Position numbers and translations under genes: made by a program. Of a stretch of 64,000 nucleotides of DNA, positions 21,265 through 33,400 are shown piece by piece. The stretch lies in assembly GCA_039029355.1 (NCBI GenBank), contig JBCCGI010000041.1:3661-67660 (forward strand), in the 5' to 3' direction. The DNA is from JBCCGI01 sp039029355. Its GTDB lineage: Bacteria > Planctomycetota > UBA1135 > GCA-002686595. The notes under the pieces were generated by a model. It was not told the DNA's origin. It made no database searches and saw only the letters and a list, made by a program, of their open reading frames with translations. Numbering within the stretch: position 1 is the stretch's first letter; each line of letters starts with the position of its first letter.

Positions 21265-22689
21265 CTAGGCCGCGCTCTCGCCCGCGCCTTCGCCGGCGCA
21301 GGCCTTCTCGGCCTCACGCGTATCGAGCACCGAGACCTCGCCGTCGCGGCACACCAGCCGCCGGCCCTGCTTCTCCTCGATCGTCAGGAGGTGCACCGGC
21401 GCGTGCCAGAGCTGCTCGAGGTTCTTCAGGGTCTCGCTGGCGCGGCCGAGCTGCAGGTCGCGGCCGTCGTGGTGGTGGACGAGCAGGAGCTCGCCCTCGC
21501 CCTCGGAGTCGACGTCGACCAGCTCGATCTGCGGCAGCCCGCCCCAGGAGAGCTCCTGGAGCAGCTTGGTCTTCAGGTCGCCCCAGGTGACGTCGGGCGG
21601 CACCTCGCCGTCGCGCCCGCGCATGCGCGGCAGGTAGACCGGCGCCAGGAAGCGCACCGCGAAGTCCTCGTCCACGAGCTTGTGGACCAGGCTGACGTCG
21701 TTGTGCACGCGCCGCAGCTGGAAGATGTCCTCGCCGAGCGCCTCGGCGTGCCGGATGAGCTCGATGCCGATCTTGTACGGGTTGGCCTGCCCCGGCGGGC
21801 ACGCGGTCGCGCCGGAGTGGCAGTCGGCGAAGTCGAGGATCTCCGACGGCTCGAGGATGCCCCCGGTCAGGAGCTTCGAGTGCCAGTAGGACGCCCACCC
21901 CTCGTTCATGATCTTCGTCATGCGCTGCGGGGCGAAGTAGTACGCCTCACGCCGCGCGATGCGCAGCACGTCGCGCTGCCACGGGTCGAGCTCGGCGTGC
22001 TCCTCGATGAAGCCGAGGATGTCGTAGGTCGGCAGCCCGCTCATGCGCGGCGCGGTGTCGTCCTCGTCGTCGGTCTCGGAGAAGGGGGTCGCGCTCACCG
22101 CCTCCAGGGAGCGCAGCGCGCGCTCGGACATGGGCGTCTGCTTGCGCGGCGGCGCGGCCTTGGCGGACAGCGCGCGCAGCGGCAGGTAGGGATCGATCAT
22201 CGAGTCGAGCGACAGCACCCGGTCGGTGAAGCGCTCCACGGTTTCCTGCCCCAGCGCGTCGATGTAGCGCCGCACCCGCGTCGAGTGCAGCCCCATCGTG
22301 TCGAGCATGTGCCGGTCGGTCGGCGCGAACCAGAGGTTGTTCTTGAAGAAGTCCGCGTGGCCGTAGACGTGGGCCATCACGAGCTTCTGCTCGAGCAGCG
22401 AGTTCGACCGCACCAGGTAGGCGTAGGTCGGGTCGTTGTTGATGACCAGCTCGTAGATCTTCGAGAGGCCCCAACGGCGGCCCTTCTCCAGGCGCTCGTA
22501 CTCCATGCCGAAGCGCCACGAGGGGAACCGCACCGGGAACCCGCCGTAGGCCGCGACGCCGTTGACGTCCTTGGCGTCGAGCAGCTCGAACACCACGTCG
22601 AAGAAGTCGAGCCGCGCCTCGCGCGCCGCCGACTCGATGACGACGGCGTGGTACTTCAGCGCGGCGGGGAGGTTGCTCTTCAGCCGCAT
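21265..22689 (-). CDS. spoVR: SpoVR family protein (YcgB)
   Basis: 474 aa cytoplasmic protein of the SpoVR/YcgB family, third gene of the prkA operon. In Bacillus spoVR affects spore cortex formation and in enterobacteria ycgB belongs to a stationary-phase and stress regulon; the biochemical activity is unknown. Family signatures visible: YGGFPVRFPSWRFGMEYER near the N-terminus, YELVINNDPTYAYLVRSN, MAHVYGHADFFKNN, and MTKIMNEGWASYWHSKLL with conserved His and Glu. Length is close to the usual 500. It starts 2 bases after the yeaH stop. The tail after about 440 is variable. Confidence 0.95.
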   Translation of the reverse strand: MRLKSNLPAALKYHAVVIESAAREARLDFFDVVFELLDAKDVNGVAAYGGFPVRFPSWRFGMEYERLEKGRRWGLSKIYELVINNDPTYAYLVRSNSLLEQKLVMAHVYGHADFFKNNLWFAPTDRHMLDTMGLHSTRVRRYIDALGQETVERFTDRVLSLDSMIDPYLPLRALSAKAAPPRKQTPMSERALRSLEAVSATPFSETDDEDDTAPRMSGLPTYDILGFIEEHAELDPWQRDVLRIARREAYYFAPQRMTKIMNEGWASYWHSKLLTGGILEPSEILDFADCHSGATACPPGQANPYKIGIELIRHAEALGEDIFQLRRVHNDVSLVHKLVDEDFAVRFLAPVYLPRMRGRDGEVPPDVTWGDLKTKLLQELSWGGLPQIELVDVDSEGEGELLLVHHHDGRDLQLGRASETLKNLEQLWHAPVHLLTIEEKQGRRLVCRDGEVSVLDTREAEKACAGEGAGESAA

Positions 22690-22691
22690 GT

Positions 22692-23798
22692 CTAGACGCC
22701 CCTGCCCAGGAACGAACGGATGGCCTCGGGGATATCGCCCCGGTCGTTGACGAGCGAGGTCACGAGCAGATCGTGTCCGCCGAGCCCGGCGTCGAGGTCC
22801 TTCTTGAACTGCCCCGACCCGTGAGCGCTCTTCACCTGGCCGTAGCAGAACTGGTTGACGCGCGGCAGGATCTCGTCGCGCAGCATCGACACGCACAGCT
22901 CGGTGTCGCGCGCCGACCAGTTGTCGCCGTCGGAGTAGTGGAACGGGTAGATGTTCCAGTCCTCGGGCCGGAAGCGCTCCTGGATCTGCTTGAGGCAGAG
23001 CTCGTAGGCCGACGAGATCTTCGTGCCGCCGGACTCGCGCAGGTGGAAGAAGGTGTGCTGATCGACGATCTTCGCAACCGCGTCGTGGACGATGTAGACG
23101 ACCTCGAGGTTCTTGTACTGGCTGCGGAGCCAGGTATCGATCCAGAAGGCCTTGATGCGGACGACCTCCTTCTGCTCGCGCCCCATCGAGCCCGAGACGT
23201 CCATCATGTGGAACACGACCGCCGAGGAGTCGGGCTCGGGGCAGCTCTTCTTGACGCGGAAGCGGAAGTCGTCGGGGACCGGCACCACGCGCGGGCGCGC
23301 GGGGTCCCAGTTGCCGCTCGCGATGGTGCGCTTCAGCGCGTTCTTGTACGAACGACGGAACCAGCGCAGCGAGTTCGGGCCCGAGTTGCGCACCCCGTTG
23401 TAGCGCCCGCCGTCGGCGGACAGCTCCTTCTTCCCGCGCGGCTCGATATTGGGCAGCTCGAGCTCGTCGCCCAGCATCTCGGCCAGCTCCTCGATGTCGA
23501 CCTCGACCTCGAGGATGTGGCTGCCGCCGGAATCGCCCGCGCCGTTGCCGCCCTCGCCCTCGGCCGCCTCGCCGTCGCTCGGGTCGCCTTTCTCGCCGTC
23601 GCCCTTCTCGCCACCGCCCTTGGGGTTCTCGCCAAACACGAAGCGCGGGAGCTCGATCTGCGGCAGCGGGATCGACACCGCGCGGTTGCCCGCGCGGCCG
23701 ATCAGTTCGCCGGTCGAGAGGTAGCGCCGCAGGTCCTCGCGGATGCGCCCGCGGACGATCTCGCGGAAGCGAGCGCGGTCCGATTCGATGCGGAACAA
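22692..23798 (-). CDS. YeaH/YhbH family protein (DUF444, VWA-like)
   Basis: 368 aa from the TTG at 23798. The family has a VWA-like metal-ion-dependent fold and always travels with PrkA and SpoVR; its function is not established. Seen here: an acidic/Gly-rich linker around 70-110, then RRSYKNALKRTI, the MIDAS-like FHMMDVSGSMG motif, IVHDAVAK, ESGGTKISSAYE and YPFHYSDGDNW. The TTG start follows the prkA stop by 4 bases and begins with FRIESDRARFREIVRG; an alternative ATG at 23852 would add 18 Arg/Ala-rich residues lying over the end of prkA and looks less natural. Operon position second. Confidence 0.92.
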   Translation of the reverse strand: MFRIESDRARFREIVRGRIREDLRRYLSTGELIGRAGNRAVSIPLPQIELPRFVFGENPKGGGEKGDGEKGDPSDGEAAEGEGGNGAGDSGGSHILEVEVDIEELAEMLGDELELPNIEPRGKKELSADGGRYNGVRNSGPNSLRWFRRSYKNALKRTIASGNWDPARPRVVPVPDDFRFRVKKSCPEPDSSAVVFHMMDVSGSMGREQKEVVRIKAFWIDTWLRSQYKNLEVVYIVHDAVAKIVDQHTFFHLRESGGTKISSAYELCLKQIQERFRPEDWNIYPFHYSDGDNWSARDTELCVSMLRDEILPRVNQFCYGQVKSAHGSGQFKKDLDAGLGGHDLLVTSLVNDRGDIPEAIRSFLGRGV

Positions 23799-23802
23799 GG
23801 AA

Positions 23803-25866
<2,064 letters not shown>

Positions 25867-26211
25867 CTATGCCATGGCTCCGTTCTCGGGGGGCGGGCCA
25901 TCGGAGGACACGGGGCACGCCGCTTGCTTCCTTCGGCCATCGGCCCCACGAAATTGAGCGCTCGTGGTCGTCCCCGCGCGGCCTGCCGTCCGCGCTGGGA
26001 AGCCGAGGGAAGCGGTTCGACGTGAGGGGTGACGCCGCCTGACCCTGGTTGTGCGACCGCGCCGTCCCGGCGAGGGCCCCTCGGGGCCGCCGGCGGGAAA
26101 GGAATTCGCCGCCCGAGCCCCCGAGAATGGGGAGGAGCGAGACCGCGGGATGCGGCCGCAATTCCAGTGAGCGGGAAACAGCTGCGGCGCCGAACGGATA
26201 TCCTCCTGCCC
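25867..26211. other. 345-bp divergent intergenic region
   Basis: No gene is supported here. It must carry the leftward promoter of prkA and the rightward promoter of the M28 gene. Noted inside: a near-perfect -24/-12 element on the plus strand at 25913-25928 (GGCAC, five bases, TTGCT; only the leading T of the sigma-54 consensus is missing), about 285 bases from the M28 start, and a short GC palindrome GGCCCC-TC-GGGGCC near 26077-26090. The sigma-54 match points away from prkA and could be chance. Confidence 0.35.
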
Positions 26212-27168
26212 ATGGGCCGCTCGATCCGCCTTCGCAACTTCCTGCCGCTCTTCATCGCGCTCCTTCCCGTCTCGTACTCGTGCTCCTGCGGGACGTCGTC
26301 GGCGGGGATTGCTCAGGGCCCCGAGCAGTTCGACCAGGCACGCGCCTGGAGCCTGCTGGAGCGCATCGTCGCGGTCGGCCCACGCCCGTCCGGCACGCCG
26401 AAGATCGAGAAGCTGATCGACCTCATGGAGGCCGAGCTCAAAAGCTATGGCCTAGCCCCGATCCGCGAGACCTTCGAGGACAAGACGCCGATCGGTCCGC
26501 TCACGTTCACGAACCTTTACGTCGACCTCGAGGGCGAGACCGCCGACGGCTCCCCCGCCCCGATGGTCGTGATCTGCACGCACTTCGACACCAAGCGTAT
26601 GAGCTTCCCGTTCGTCGGAGCGAACGACGGAGGCTCCGGAACCGCCGTGCTGCTCGAGCTCGCGCGCATCCTGGCCGAGCGCAAGGCGCCGGTGACCTAC
26701 CGGTTGCTGTTCCTCGACGGCGAGGAATCCATCCTTCCGGATTGGCGCGATCCGGACAACCGCTACGGCTCGCGCTACCACGTCGCCCAGCTGCGCGCGA
26801 CCGGGTTGGTCCACCGCGTAAAGGCCTGCGTGCTGATCGATCTGGTCGGCGACAAGGAGCTGCGCTTCATGACCGAGCTCAACTCCGACCGCCGGCTGCT
26901 CGCGATGTTCTTCGACGCGGCCAAGGGCGCCGGGCTCGGGCGCCACGTCAACGGCCGGCGGCAGGAGATCAAGGACGACCACCTGTCGTTCATGGCCGCC
27001 GACATCCCGAGCATCGACCTGATCGACCTCGACTACGGCCCCGGCAACCGCTTCTGGCACACGCCGGACGACACGTTGGAAAACTGCTCGGCCGCTTCCC
27101 TCGGCGCCACAGGCAAGATCGTGCTGCTCGGCCTGCCCGCGGTCGAGGAGTGGGTCGGCGGGCGCTAG
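26212..27168 (+). CDS. M28 family protein, glutaminyl-peptide cyclotransferase-like
   Basis: 318 aa exported zinc enzyme. The N-terminus has a hydrophobic signal followed by a Cys-rich stretch SYSCSCG, possibly lipidated although the lipobox is not classical. Ligand positions: H124 (CTHFDTK), D139 (GANDGGSG), E171/E172 (LDGEE), D210 region (LIDLVGDKE) and a His in FWHTPDDTLENCS. The D-G-E-E, G-S-R-Y and HTPDDTLENCS segments are closer to glutaminyl cyclases, which form N-terminal pyroglutamate, than to aminopeptidases; the choice between the two is not settled. The ATG at 26212 was chosen for the signal sequence. No Shine-Dalgarno is visible upstream. Confidence 0.88.
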   Translation: MGRSIRLRNFLPLFIALLPVSYSCSCGTSSAGIAQGPEQFDQARAWSLLERIVAVGPRPSGTPKIEKLIDLMEAELKSYGLAPIRETFEDKTPIGPLTFTNLYVDLEGETADGSPAPMVVICTHFDTKRMSFPFVGANDGGSGTAVLLELARILAERKAPVTYRLLFLDGEESILPDWRDPDNRYGSRYHVAQLRATGLVHRVKACVLIDLVGDKELRFMTELNSDRRLLAMFFDAAKGAGLGRHVNGRRQEIKDDHLSFMAADIPSIDLIDLDYGPGNRFWHTPDDTLENCSAASLGATGKIVLLGLPAVEEWVGGR

Positions 27169-27193
27169 CGCGTGCCTCGGCGGCGAGCGCGAG

Positions 27194-28402
27194 CTAGGGC
27201 AGCGTGACCGAGCGCCCCGCCATCCCGGCCCGCGGTGAGCGCGTCGACAGCGTGATCTCGGTCCCCGCCTCGGCCTCGACCAAGACACACAGCTCAACCG
27301 CGCCGCCGCCGGCGATCTGGCCGATCGAGTAGCGGCCCTCGACGCGGCTCTGCACCTCGAACGACTGCTCGGCGGCACGGTGCGCGCAGGCCAGCACGGT
27401 GGCGCCCTGGATGGCGAGCTCGACCTCGCCGGCCAGCCGGCGCTCGGCGCCGAGGTCGCTGAGGGTCGGGAGCCGACCCGGGTTTTCGATCCGCACGTCC
27501 AGCCGGTAGAGCCCCGGCCGCAGCATCTCGACGGCGGGTTCGGTCAGCCGCAGCCGCGGGAGGCCCTGGGCCAGCTGCGCCACGCGGCGGGCGGCGGACT
27601 GCAGCTCGTCGGCGCGGAACTCGAGCAGCCGCGGGAAGACGCCGAGCGCCTCCCAGGCGTAGGCCGCCACGCTGCCGCGCGCGGGCTTCCAGAGCGTCAC
27701 GCGCGGCTTCGTGTCGCCGGCGTCCGCGGCGCCCGGCTCGTTGAGCACCGCCGCGTCGCCGTCGGTCCCGGCGCGCGGGAGCAGCTCGGCCTGCCCGCCG
27801 CGGAGGCCGAGCAGCAGCGAGAGGTTGGTCCGGCCGCGCAGGAAGGTCGCCAGCGCCTTCGACTCGGGCTCGGAGAGCGGCACCGCGCCCGCGCCGGGCA
27901 CCAGCGTGTCGGGCTGCCACCCGATCGGGAAGTTGCGCTCGAGGCGCACGTCGCGCGCGCCCGGCGAAGCGGGTGAGTCGGGATCGAGCTGCGGGATGAG
28001 GTACAGCGTCGCCGAGCCCAGCACGCGCTCGCGCTCCTCCGGGGTCAGCTCGTCCAACACGTAGCGCGCCAGCGCCAGCGCCAACTCGGAGGCGCGCTCC
28101 GACTCGCCGCCCAGGCCGACGAGCGCGAGCCCGGGCCGGCGGTCCAGATCGCCCGCCTCGCGCGCGCCGAGGACGAGCGCGAGGATCGCGCGGCCGCCGC
28201 GGCTGGTGCCGAGCTCCTCGACCGCCGCGTACGCCGGGTGGCGGTCCGCGAAGGCGTTCAGGTCTTCGGCGAGCCCCGGCGGCGGGGTCGCGACGGGCTC
28301 CGCCGCCGCCGCCGTCGCCTCGGCGGGCGGAGCGTCGCCGGGCGCCGGATCCTGCGCGGCCAGGCCGGCCAGCAGCAGCAGCGTCGCGAGGAGCCCGCTC
28401 AC
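27194..28402 (-). CDS. M14 carboxypeptidase-like exported protein without zinc ligands (second of pair)
   Basis: 402 aa with a signal peptide (MSGLLATLLLLAGLAAQ). The scaffold of M14 zinc carboxypeptidases is recognisable: ELGTSRGGRAILALVLG, YLIPQLDPDSP (family NPDG position), LERNFPIGW (family DLNRNFP) and LLEFRAD (position of the general-base Glu). But the first zinc motif HxxE is replaced by GGESERAS, the Asn of NR is Glu, and the third ligand His is absent from LLLGLRGG. It should therefore be unable to bind zinc and is probably a non-catalytic binding protein. GTG start overlaps the stop of the upstream paralogue by four bases (GTGA). The C-terminal 120 residues are strand-rich. Confidence 0.8.
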   Translation of the reverse strand: MSGLLATLLLLAGLAAQDPAPGDAPPAEATAAAAEPVATPPPGLAEDLNAFADRHPAYAAVEELGTSRGGRAILALVLGAREAGDLDRRPGLALVGLGGESERASELALALARYVLDELTPEERERVLGSATLYLIPQLDPDSPASPGARDVRLERNFPIGWQPDTLVPGAGAVPLSEPESKALATFLRGRTNLSLLLGLRGGQAELLPRAGTDGDAAVLNEPGAADAGDTKPRVTLWKPARGSVAAYAWEALGVFPRLLEFRADELQSAARRVAQLAQGLPRLRLTEPAVEMLRPGLYRLDVRIENPGRLPTLSDLGAERRLAGEVELAIQGATVLACAHRAAEQSFEVQSRVEGRYSIGQIAGGGAVELCVLVEAEAGTEITLSTRSPRAGMAGRSVTLP

Positions 28403-30249
28403 GGGCGCACCTCACGCACGGTCGGCGCCAGCCACGAGGTCTCGGCGCGCAGCGTGACCGAGGCGCCCTCCGACATCATCAGGATCCACGACAGCTCGAC
28501 GCTCGAACCGCCGCCGGCGAGGTGGCCGAGCGCGTGCTCGCGCTCGCCGACCAGCACCTCGACGCCCTCGGGCGCCTGGAGGCGCAGGTTGAGGCCGAGC
28601 CCGTTCGAGGCCGCGCCGACGCCGGTCGGAAGGGCTCCGCGGTTGCGCACGCGCACGCGGAGCACCACGACCTCGCCGCCGGTCCGTTCGTTCTCCACCA
28701 GCTCGATCTCGAGCCGCGGCAGGTCGCCGGCAAGCGTGCGCACGAAGTCGCCCAGCCCGCGCACGGCGGCGGGAAGCAGCTCGGGCGGCGGGTTGAGGCG
28801 CGTGTTCGGAAGCCAGCCGCCCAGAAGCCCCGAGCGGCCGCCGCCCAGGTCGATCGGCTGCCAGTCGAGGAAGCCGATGCCGCCGCGCGTGTTGTCGATC
28901 CAGCGCGCCCAGGAGCGCTCCAGCTCGGGCGCCTGGCGCTCGTCGACGCCGCCGGGCTCGGGCCCATCGTGGGCGGGTTTGGGCTCGGCGACGAAGCGCG
29001 CGTCCTGCGGGCGGACGCGCGCGCCGGACTCGACCTCGGGCCCCCACGCCGCGACCTCGATCGCGAGCGCGCCGCGCGCGAGGTAGAGCCAGTCGAGGGC
29101 GGCCCCGGGGCGCTCTTCGCCGCGCGCCGCGAAGAGCGGCTGCACCGGCCGCTCGGGGCGCCCCGTCGCGGCGGCGAAGCGCCGGCCCGCGAGCTCGAAG
29201 GCGACCCGGTCGGGCGCATAGGCCCCGCGGCTGCCCTCGCCGAGGGCGCCGCCCGAGGCCAGGCCGCCGGGTGCCGCCACCCCACCGTGGTTGCCCTGGA
29301 AGAAGAGCGCCAGCGCCACCCGGCGCGACAGCGCGAGGTCCGCGAGCGCCCGCGCCGCCGGCGCCGAGAGCGGCCAGGGCCCGGTGGGCGCGCCGGTCCA
29401 CGGCCCGCGCCAATCCACCGGGAAGTCGAGGTCGGGCACGATGCCGCCGGGCCCGTCCTCGTTGAAACGTCCGTCGCCGTCGTCGTCGCGGCCCTCGCGC
29501 ACGATGCGGTAGCGCGGCGCGTCGCCGGGGCGTGCCGGGCGCAGCAGGCGGTCGTCCTCCGCGCGCGCCCAGGGTCCGCTGAGGTCTTCGAGCAGGAGGC
29601 TCGTGATCGCGCCGTCGCCGTCGAGGTCGTCGGGCCCGTCCTCGTCCACCTCGCCGTCGCGGTCCTCGTCGCCGGGCTGGTCGTTGCGGCCCCCGCCGGC
29701 GCCGCTCTCCAGCTGGCGCGCGATGCCGTCGGGGTTGGCCCAGGGCACCGCCAGGAAGGCCACCTCGGCCGGGAGCTTGTCGGGCATCGCGAGCAGCTCC
29801 TCGGCCACCCGCAGCACGGCCTCGGCGCCCGCCACCGAGCGGCCGTCGAGGGCGCCGACGAGCAGCACCGTCGGGCGCTCGGCCAGCGGCACCTGCCCGG
29901 TGCCGCCGAACACGACGCCGACGATGGGCCGGCCGCCGGCGGTGGTGCCGAGCTCGATCCGCTCCGCGAGGCCCGAGCCCAGCCAGCCCTGGAGCACCGG
30001 GTCGAGCTCGTCCGCGGTGCGGTAGCGCGGCGGCTCGGGCGTGGCCGGGGCGGCGTCGGCCGGCTCGCCGGCGGCGGGCGCCTCGCCCTCGGCGGCGGGC
30101 GCCTCCTCGGACGCCTGCGCCTCCTGGCCGGCCTCAGGCGTGTTCTGGAGCAGGCGCGGTGCCGCCGCGGGCGCGAGGACGCACAGGGCGAGCCCAAGCC
30201 GCCACGGCCTGCCCGCTCCACGCCCACGCCCCCTGGTACAACCGCGCAT
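28399..30249 (-). CDS. M14 carboxypeptidase-like exported protein without zinc ligands (first of pair), DxDGDG-rich
   Basis: 616 aa. Signal-type N-terminus, then a long Ala/Glu/Pro-rich linker (about 35-75). M14 landmarks: IELGTTAGGRPIVGVVFGG, LVGALDGRSVAGAEA (where HxxE is expected), VPWANPDG, then two Ca-binding-like runs DEDRDGEVDEDGPDDLDGDG and DDDGDGRFNEDGPGG, PDLDFPVDWRG (expected NRNFP), FFQGNHGG and LAIEVAAWG with the general-base Glu kept. Zinc ligands are Asp/Ser/Phe-type replacements, so catalysis is doubtful. The D-x-D-G-D-G insert is also found in some M14 proteins of environmental bacteria. A C-terminal beta domain (CARDB-like by appearance) follows. Coupled to its paralogue by a GTGA overlap. 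Confidence 0.8.
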   Translation of the reverse strand: MRGCTRGRGRGAGRPWRLGLALCVLAPAAAPRLLQNTPEAGQEAQASEEAPAAEGEAPAAGEPADAAPATPEPPRYRTADELDPVLQGWLGSGLAERIELGTTAGGRPIVGVVFGGTGQVPLAERPTVLLVGALDGRSVAGAEAVLRVAEELLAMPDKLPAEVAFLAVPWANPDGIARQLESGAGGGRNDQPGDEDRDGEVDEDGPDDLDGDGAITSLLLEDLSGPWARAEDDRLLRPARPGDAPRYRIVREGRDDDGDGRFNEDGPGGIVPDLDFPVDWRGPWTGAPTGPWPLSAPAARALADLALSRRVALALFFQGNHGGVAAPGGLASGGALGEGSRGAYAPDRVAFELAGRRFAAATGRPERPVQPLFAARGEERPGAALDWLYLARGALAIEVAAWGPEVESGARVRPQDARFVAEPKPAHDGPEPGGVDERQAPELERSWARWIDNTRGGIGFLDWQPIDLGGGRSGLLGGWLPNTRLNPPPELLPAAVRGLGDFVRTLAGDLPRLEIELVENERTGGEVVVLRVRVRNRGALPTGVGAASNGLGLNLRLQAPEGVEVLVGEREHALGHLAGGGSSVELSWILMMSEGASVTLRAETSWLAPTVREVRP

Positions 30250-30422
30250 CTAGTCCTTCCTGCGTCCCCCCGGATCGCGTCGTGGCCCTCGTTGGTCCGC
30301 CGCCGGGGCCCGACCGAGGATACCGGCTCGTCCGGGCCCGACGCGACAGCCGCGTCGAGCCCCCTCTTTCGGCACTCGACTACCCCGCTACGAAAGGTTC
30401 GTTCGCGGGTTTGTCGGGACTG

Positions 30423-33400
30423 TCACGAAAGCGAAACCGTCTCGCCGTCGGCGACGGACTCCGGGTCGCCCGGCGCCTCGTCTCCGCCGGCGGGGGGCGC
30501 CGGGGGCACCAGCTCGACGATCGGCTCCTCGGCCACGGCGCCGGCCTCGGGCGCAGCCGCCGCCGCGGCGACGCTGCCGGTCGCCTCGGGGACGAACTCG
30601 TCGACGTCCGACAGCTCGACGCTGACGACGTTCGAGACGCCGCGCACGGCCATCGTGACGCCGTACAGCCGATCGCAGGCCGACATCGAGCCCTTGTTGT
30701 GGGTCACGACGACGAACTGGGTCTCGGACTTGAACGACTCGATCAGGCCGAGGAAGCGGCTGATGTTGGCGTCGTCGAGGGCCGCGTCGACCTCGTCGAG
30801 CACGCAGAACGGGCTGGGCCGCGAGCGGAAGACGGCGAACAGCAGCGCCAGTGCGGTCATCGTCCGCTGCCCGCCGGACAGCAGGCTGATCGGCAGCGTC
30901 TCGCGGCCGGGCGGCCGCGCGGTGATCTCGATGCCCGCCTCGAGCACCGGCGCGTCCGCGGCCAGCTCGACGTCGGCGCGCCCGCCGCCGAAGAGCTGGC
31001 GGAAGATCGTCTGGAAGTGCCCGCGGATCTCGTGGAAGGCCTCGAGGAAGAGCCGCTCCGACTCCTGGTTGATGGTCTTGATCGTGCCCTCGAGGTTGCG
31101 GCGGCCCTGGATCAGGTCGTCGCGCTGCGAGGTGAGGAAGTCGAGCCGCTCGGAGACCTCTTCGAGCTCGCTCACCGCCTCCAGGTTGACCGGGCCGAGC
31201 TTCTCCATCTGCGCACGCAGGTCGCCCACCTCTTCGGCGAGGGTCGCCAGCGGCTCGTCCTGGGTGAGCTCCTCTTCGGGCTCGAAGTCGCGCACGAGCT
31301 CCTCGGCGCCGAGCTCGAAGTCCTCCTCGGCGCGGCGCACGATCTCCTCGCGCGCCAGCGCGCGCTTCTGTTCCTCGAGGCGGCGCTCGCCGCTCTCGCC
31401 GAGCAGCCCCTCGAGCTCGCGCGACACCGCCTCGGTGCGCTTCCTGAGCTCCTCGATCTGGGCCCGGCCGTTGCGCTCGCGCTCACGGCTCTCCTCGAGC
31501 GACTCCTCGACCTCGCCACGGCGGGCGAGCAGATCGACCCGGCGCTCGCCGAGGCCCTCGGACTCCTCACGCCCCGACTCGGCGCTGGCGCGGTGCTCCT
31601 CGGAGAGCCGTCGCGCGCGCTCGACCTCGAGCGCCAGCTCCTCGATGGCGCGGCCCAGGTCCGCCAGCCGGCCGCGCGTCGATTCGAGCTTCTCGGCGAC
31701 GCGCGTCGCCTCGACCCGCGCCTGGCTCTCGACCCGCGCGAGCTCCTCGCGTTGACCCTCGAGCTCGCGCCGCAGGCCCTCGGCGCGCTCGAGCGCTCCG
31801 TTCTCCTCGTCGAAGGTGCTCTCCGCCACGGTCAGGCGCTCCTTGGCCTGCTCCAGCTCGGTTCCGAGCCGCGTGCGTTCCTGGCGGATGCCCTCCTCCT
31901 CGCGGCGGAAGAGCTCCGCCGCCTCGGCCAGGTCGGCCGCGCGGGCACGGGCCGCCTCGCCGGCGCTCTTGGCCTCGGCCAGCGCCTGGCGCTGGGTCGC
32001 CAGCTCCTCGAGCAGCTCGTGCAGCTCGCGGCGCTTCTCCTCGCGCTGGAGCGCGACCCCTTCGAGCGCGCTGGTCAGCGTCTCGATCTCGGCGTCGGCC
32101 TCGGCCACGCGGGCCTCGAGGTCGGCGGCGTGCGAGCGCCGGCCGACCGGGCCCTGGGCGACCTCGCGGTGTCCGCCGACGACGCCGAAGGCCTCGATCA
32201 GGTCGCCGGCCTCGGTGACGAAGCGCATGCGCGGGTAGCGCTCCAAGAGGTCGAGCCCCACCGCGACGTCGCGCACGACGTACACGCCGTCGAGCAGCAG
32301 GTCGCACAGATCCTCGAAGCCCTGGGTGGGCTCGACCGCGGCGCGCAGCGGTCCGGCGACGCCGTCGATCTCGAGCAGGCCCGGCGGCGTCGGCCGCGGG
32401 CCGTGGGCGGCGAAGGCGAAGGCCGCCAGGCCCTCGGGCAGCGCGAGCGAGACCTGCCCGCCCTGGCGCTCCTTGAGCCAGTCCAGCACGCGGCCGGCAT
32501 CGCCGCGGTCCTCCAGCACCAGCGCCTGGCTGCGCGCGCCGAGCACGCTGTCGAGCGCGCGCGCGTGCTCGGAGCTGGTGCGCAGGTGGTCGGCGAGCAG
32601 CCCGCGCAGGTTGCCGGCGAGCCGCGGCCCGTCCTCGGCGTCGAAGCCCTCGACCACGGCGCGCGCGCCGGCGTCGAGCCCTTCGAGCTCGCGCTCGCGG
32701 TCGAGCAGCGACTCGGCCCGCGAATGCAGGCGCGTGCGCTCCAGCTCGAGCTGGCCGCGCTCGGCGTCGAGGCGCGTGACCTCGCGCTCCAGCTCGTCGG
32801 CCTCGCGCTCGAAGTCGGCGCGGTGGGCCTCGCCCACGCTGAGCGCCCCCTCGGCCGCGCGCACGGCGGTCTCGGCCGCGGACTGCGCCTCGCCGGCGAC
32901 GGCCAGGCTCGCAGTCGCCTCTTCGCAGCGCGTGTGCGCGCGCTGGAAGCGCAGCTCCAACGGCTCCAGCGCCTGGGTGTGGTGCTCGACCGCGTTGCGC
33001 GCCGACGTGCGTTCGTGCAGCAGCTCGAGCACGCGCTCGCCGCGCTCCTCGGACTCGCGGCGCGCCTCGGTGTATCGCTGTTGGAGGTCGCGCGAGCGCT
33101 CCTCCTCGGCGGCGACGCGCTCCTGGGCGCGCGCGGCCTCGCCTTCGAGCTCGGTCAGGGCCTCGGCCACCGACGTGCGCTCGGCGCGGCGCTCCTCCAG
33201 GCGCCCCTCGAGCCCTTCGGCGCGCTCGGCCTCCTCGACCGCCGACGCCTCCCAGGCGCCGATGCGGGCCGAGAGCTGCGTGACGCGTTCGTCGAGCGCG
33301 CGCACGTCGCCGGCCAGCTCGGACGACTCGGTGCCCAGGCGCTCGACCTCGGCCGAGAGCGCTTCCTGCTCGCCCTCGCGCGCCACGACGTCGGCTTCGG

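Noticed and set aside
17321..21268. 1315-codon open frame on the plus strand
   Set aside because: Shadow of the OPT and propeller genes; composition rich in His, Arg, Asp and Gly without domains.
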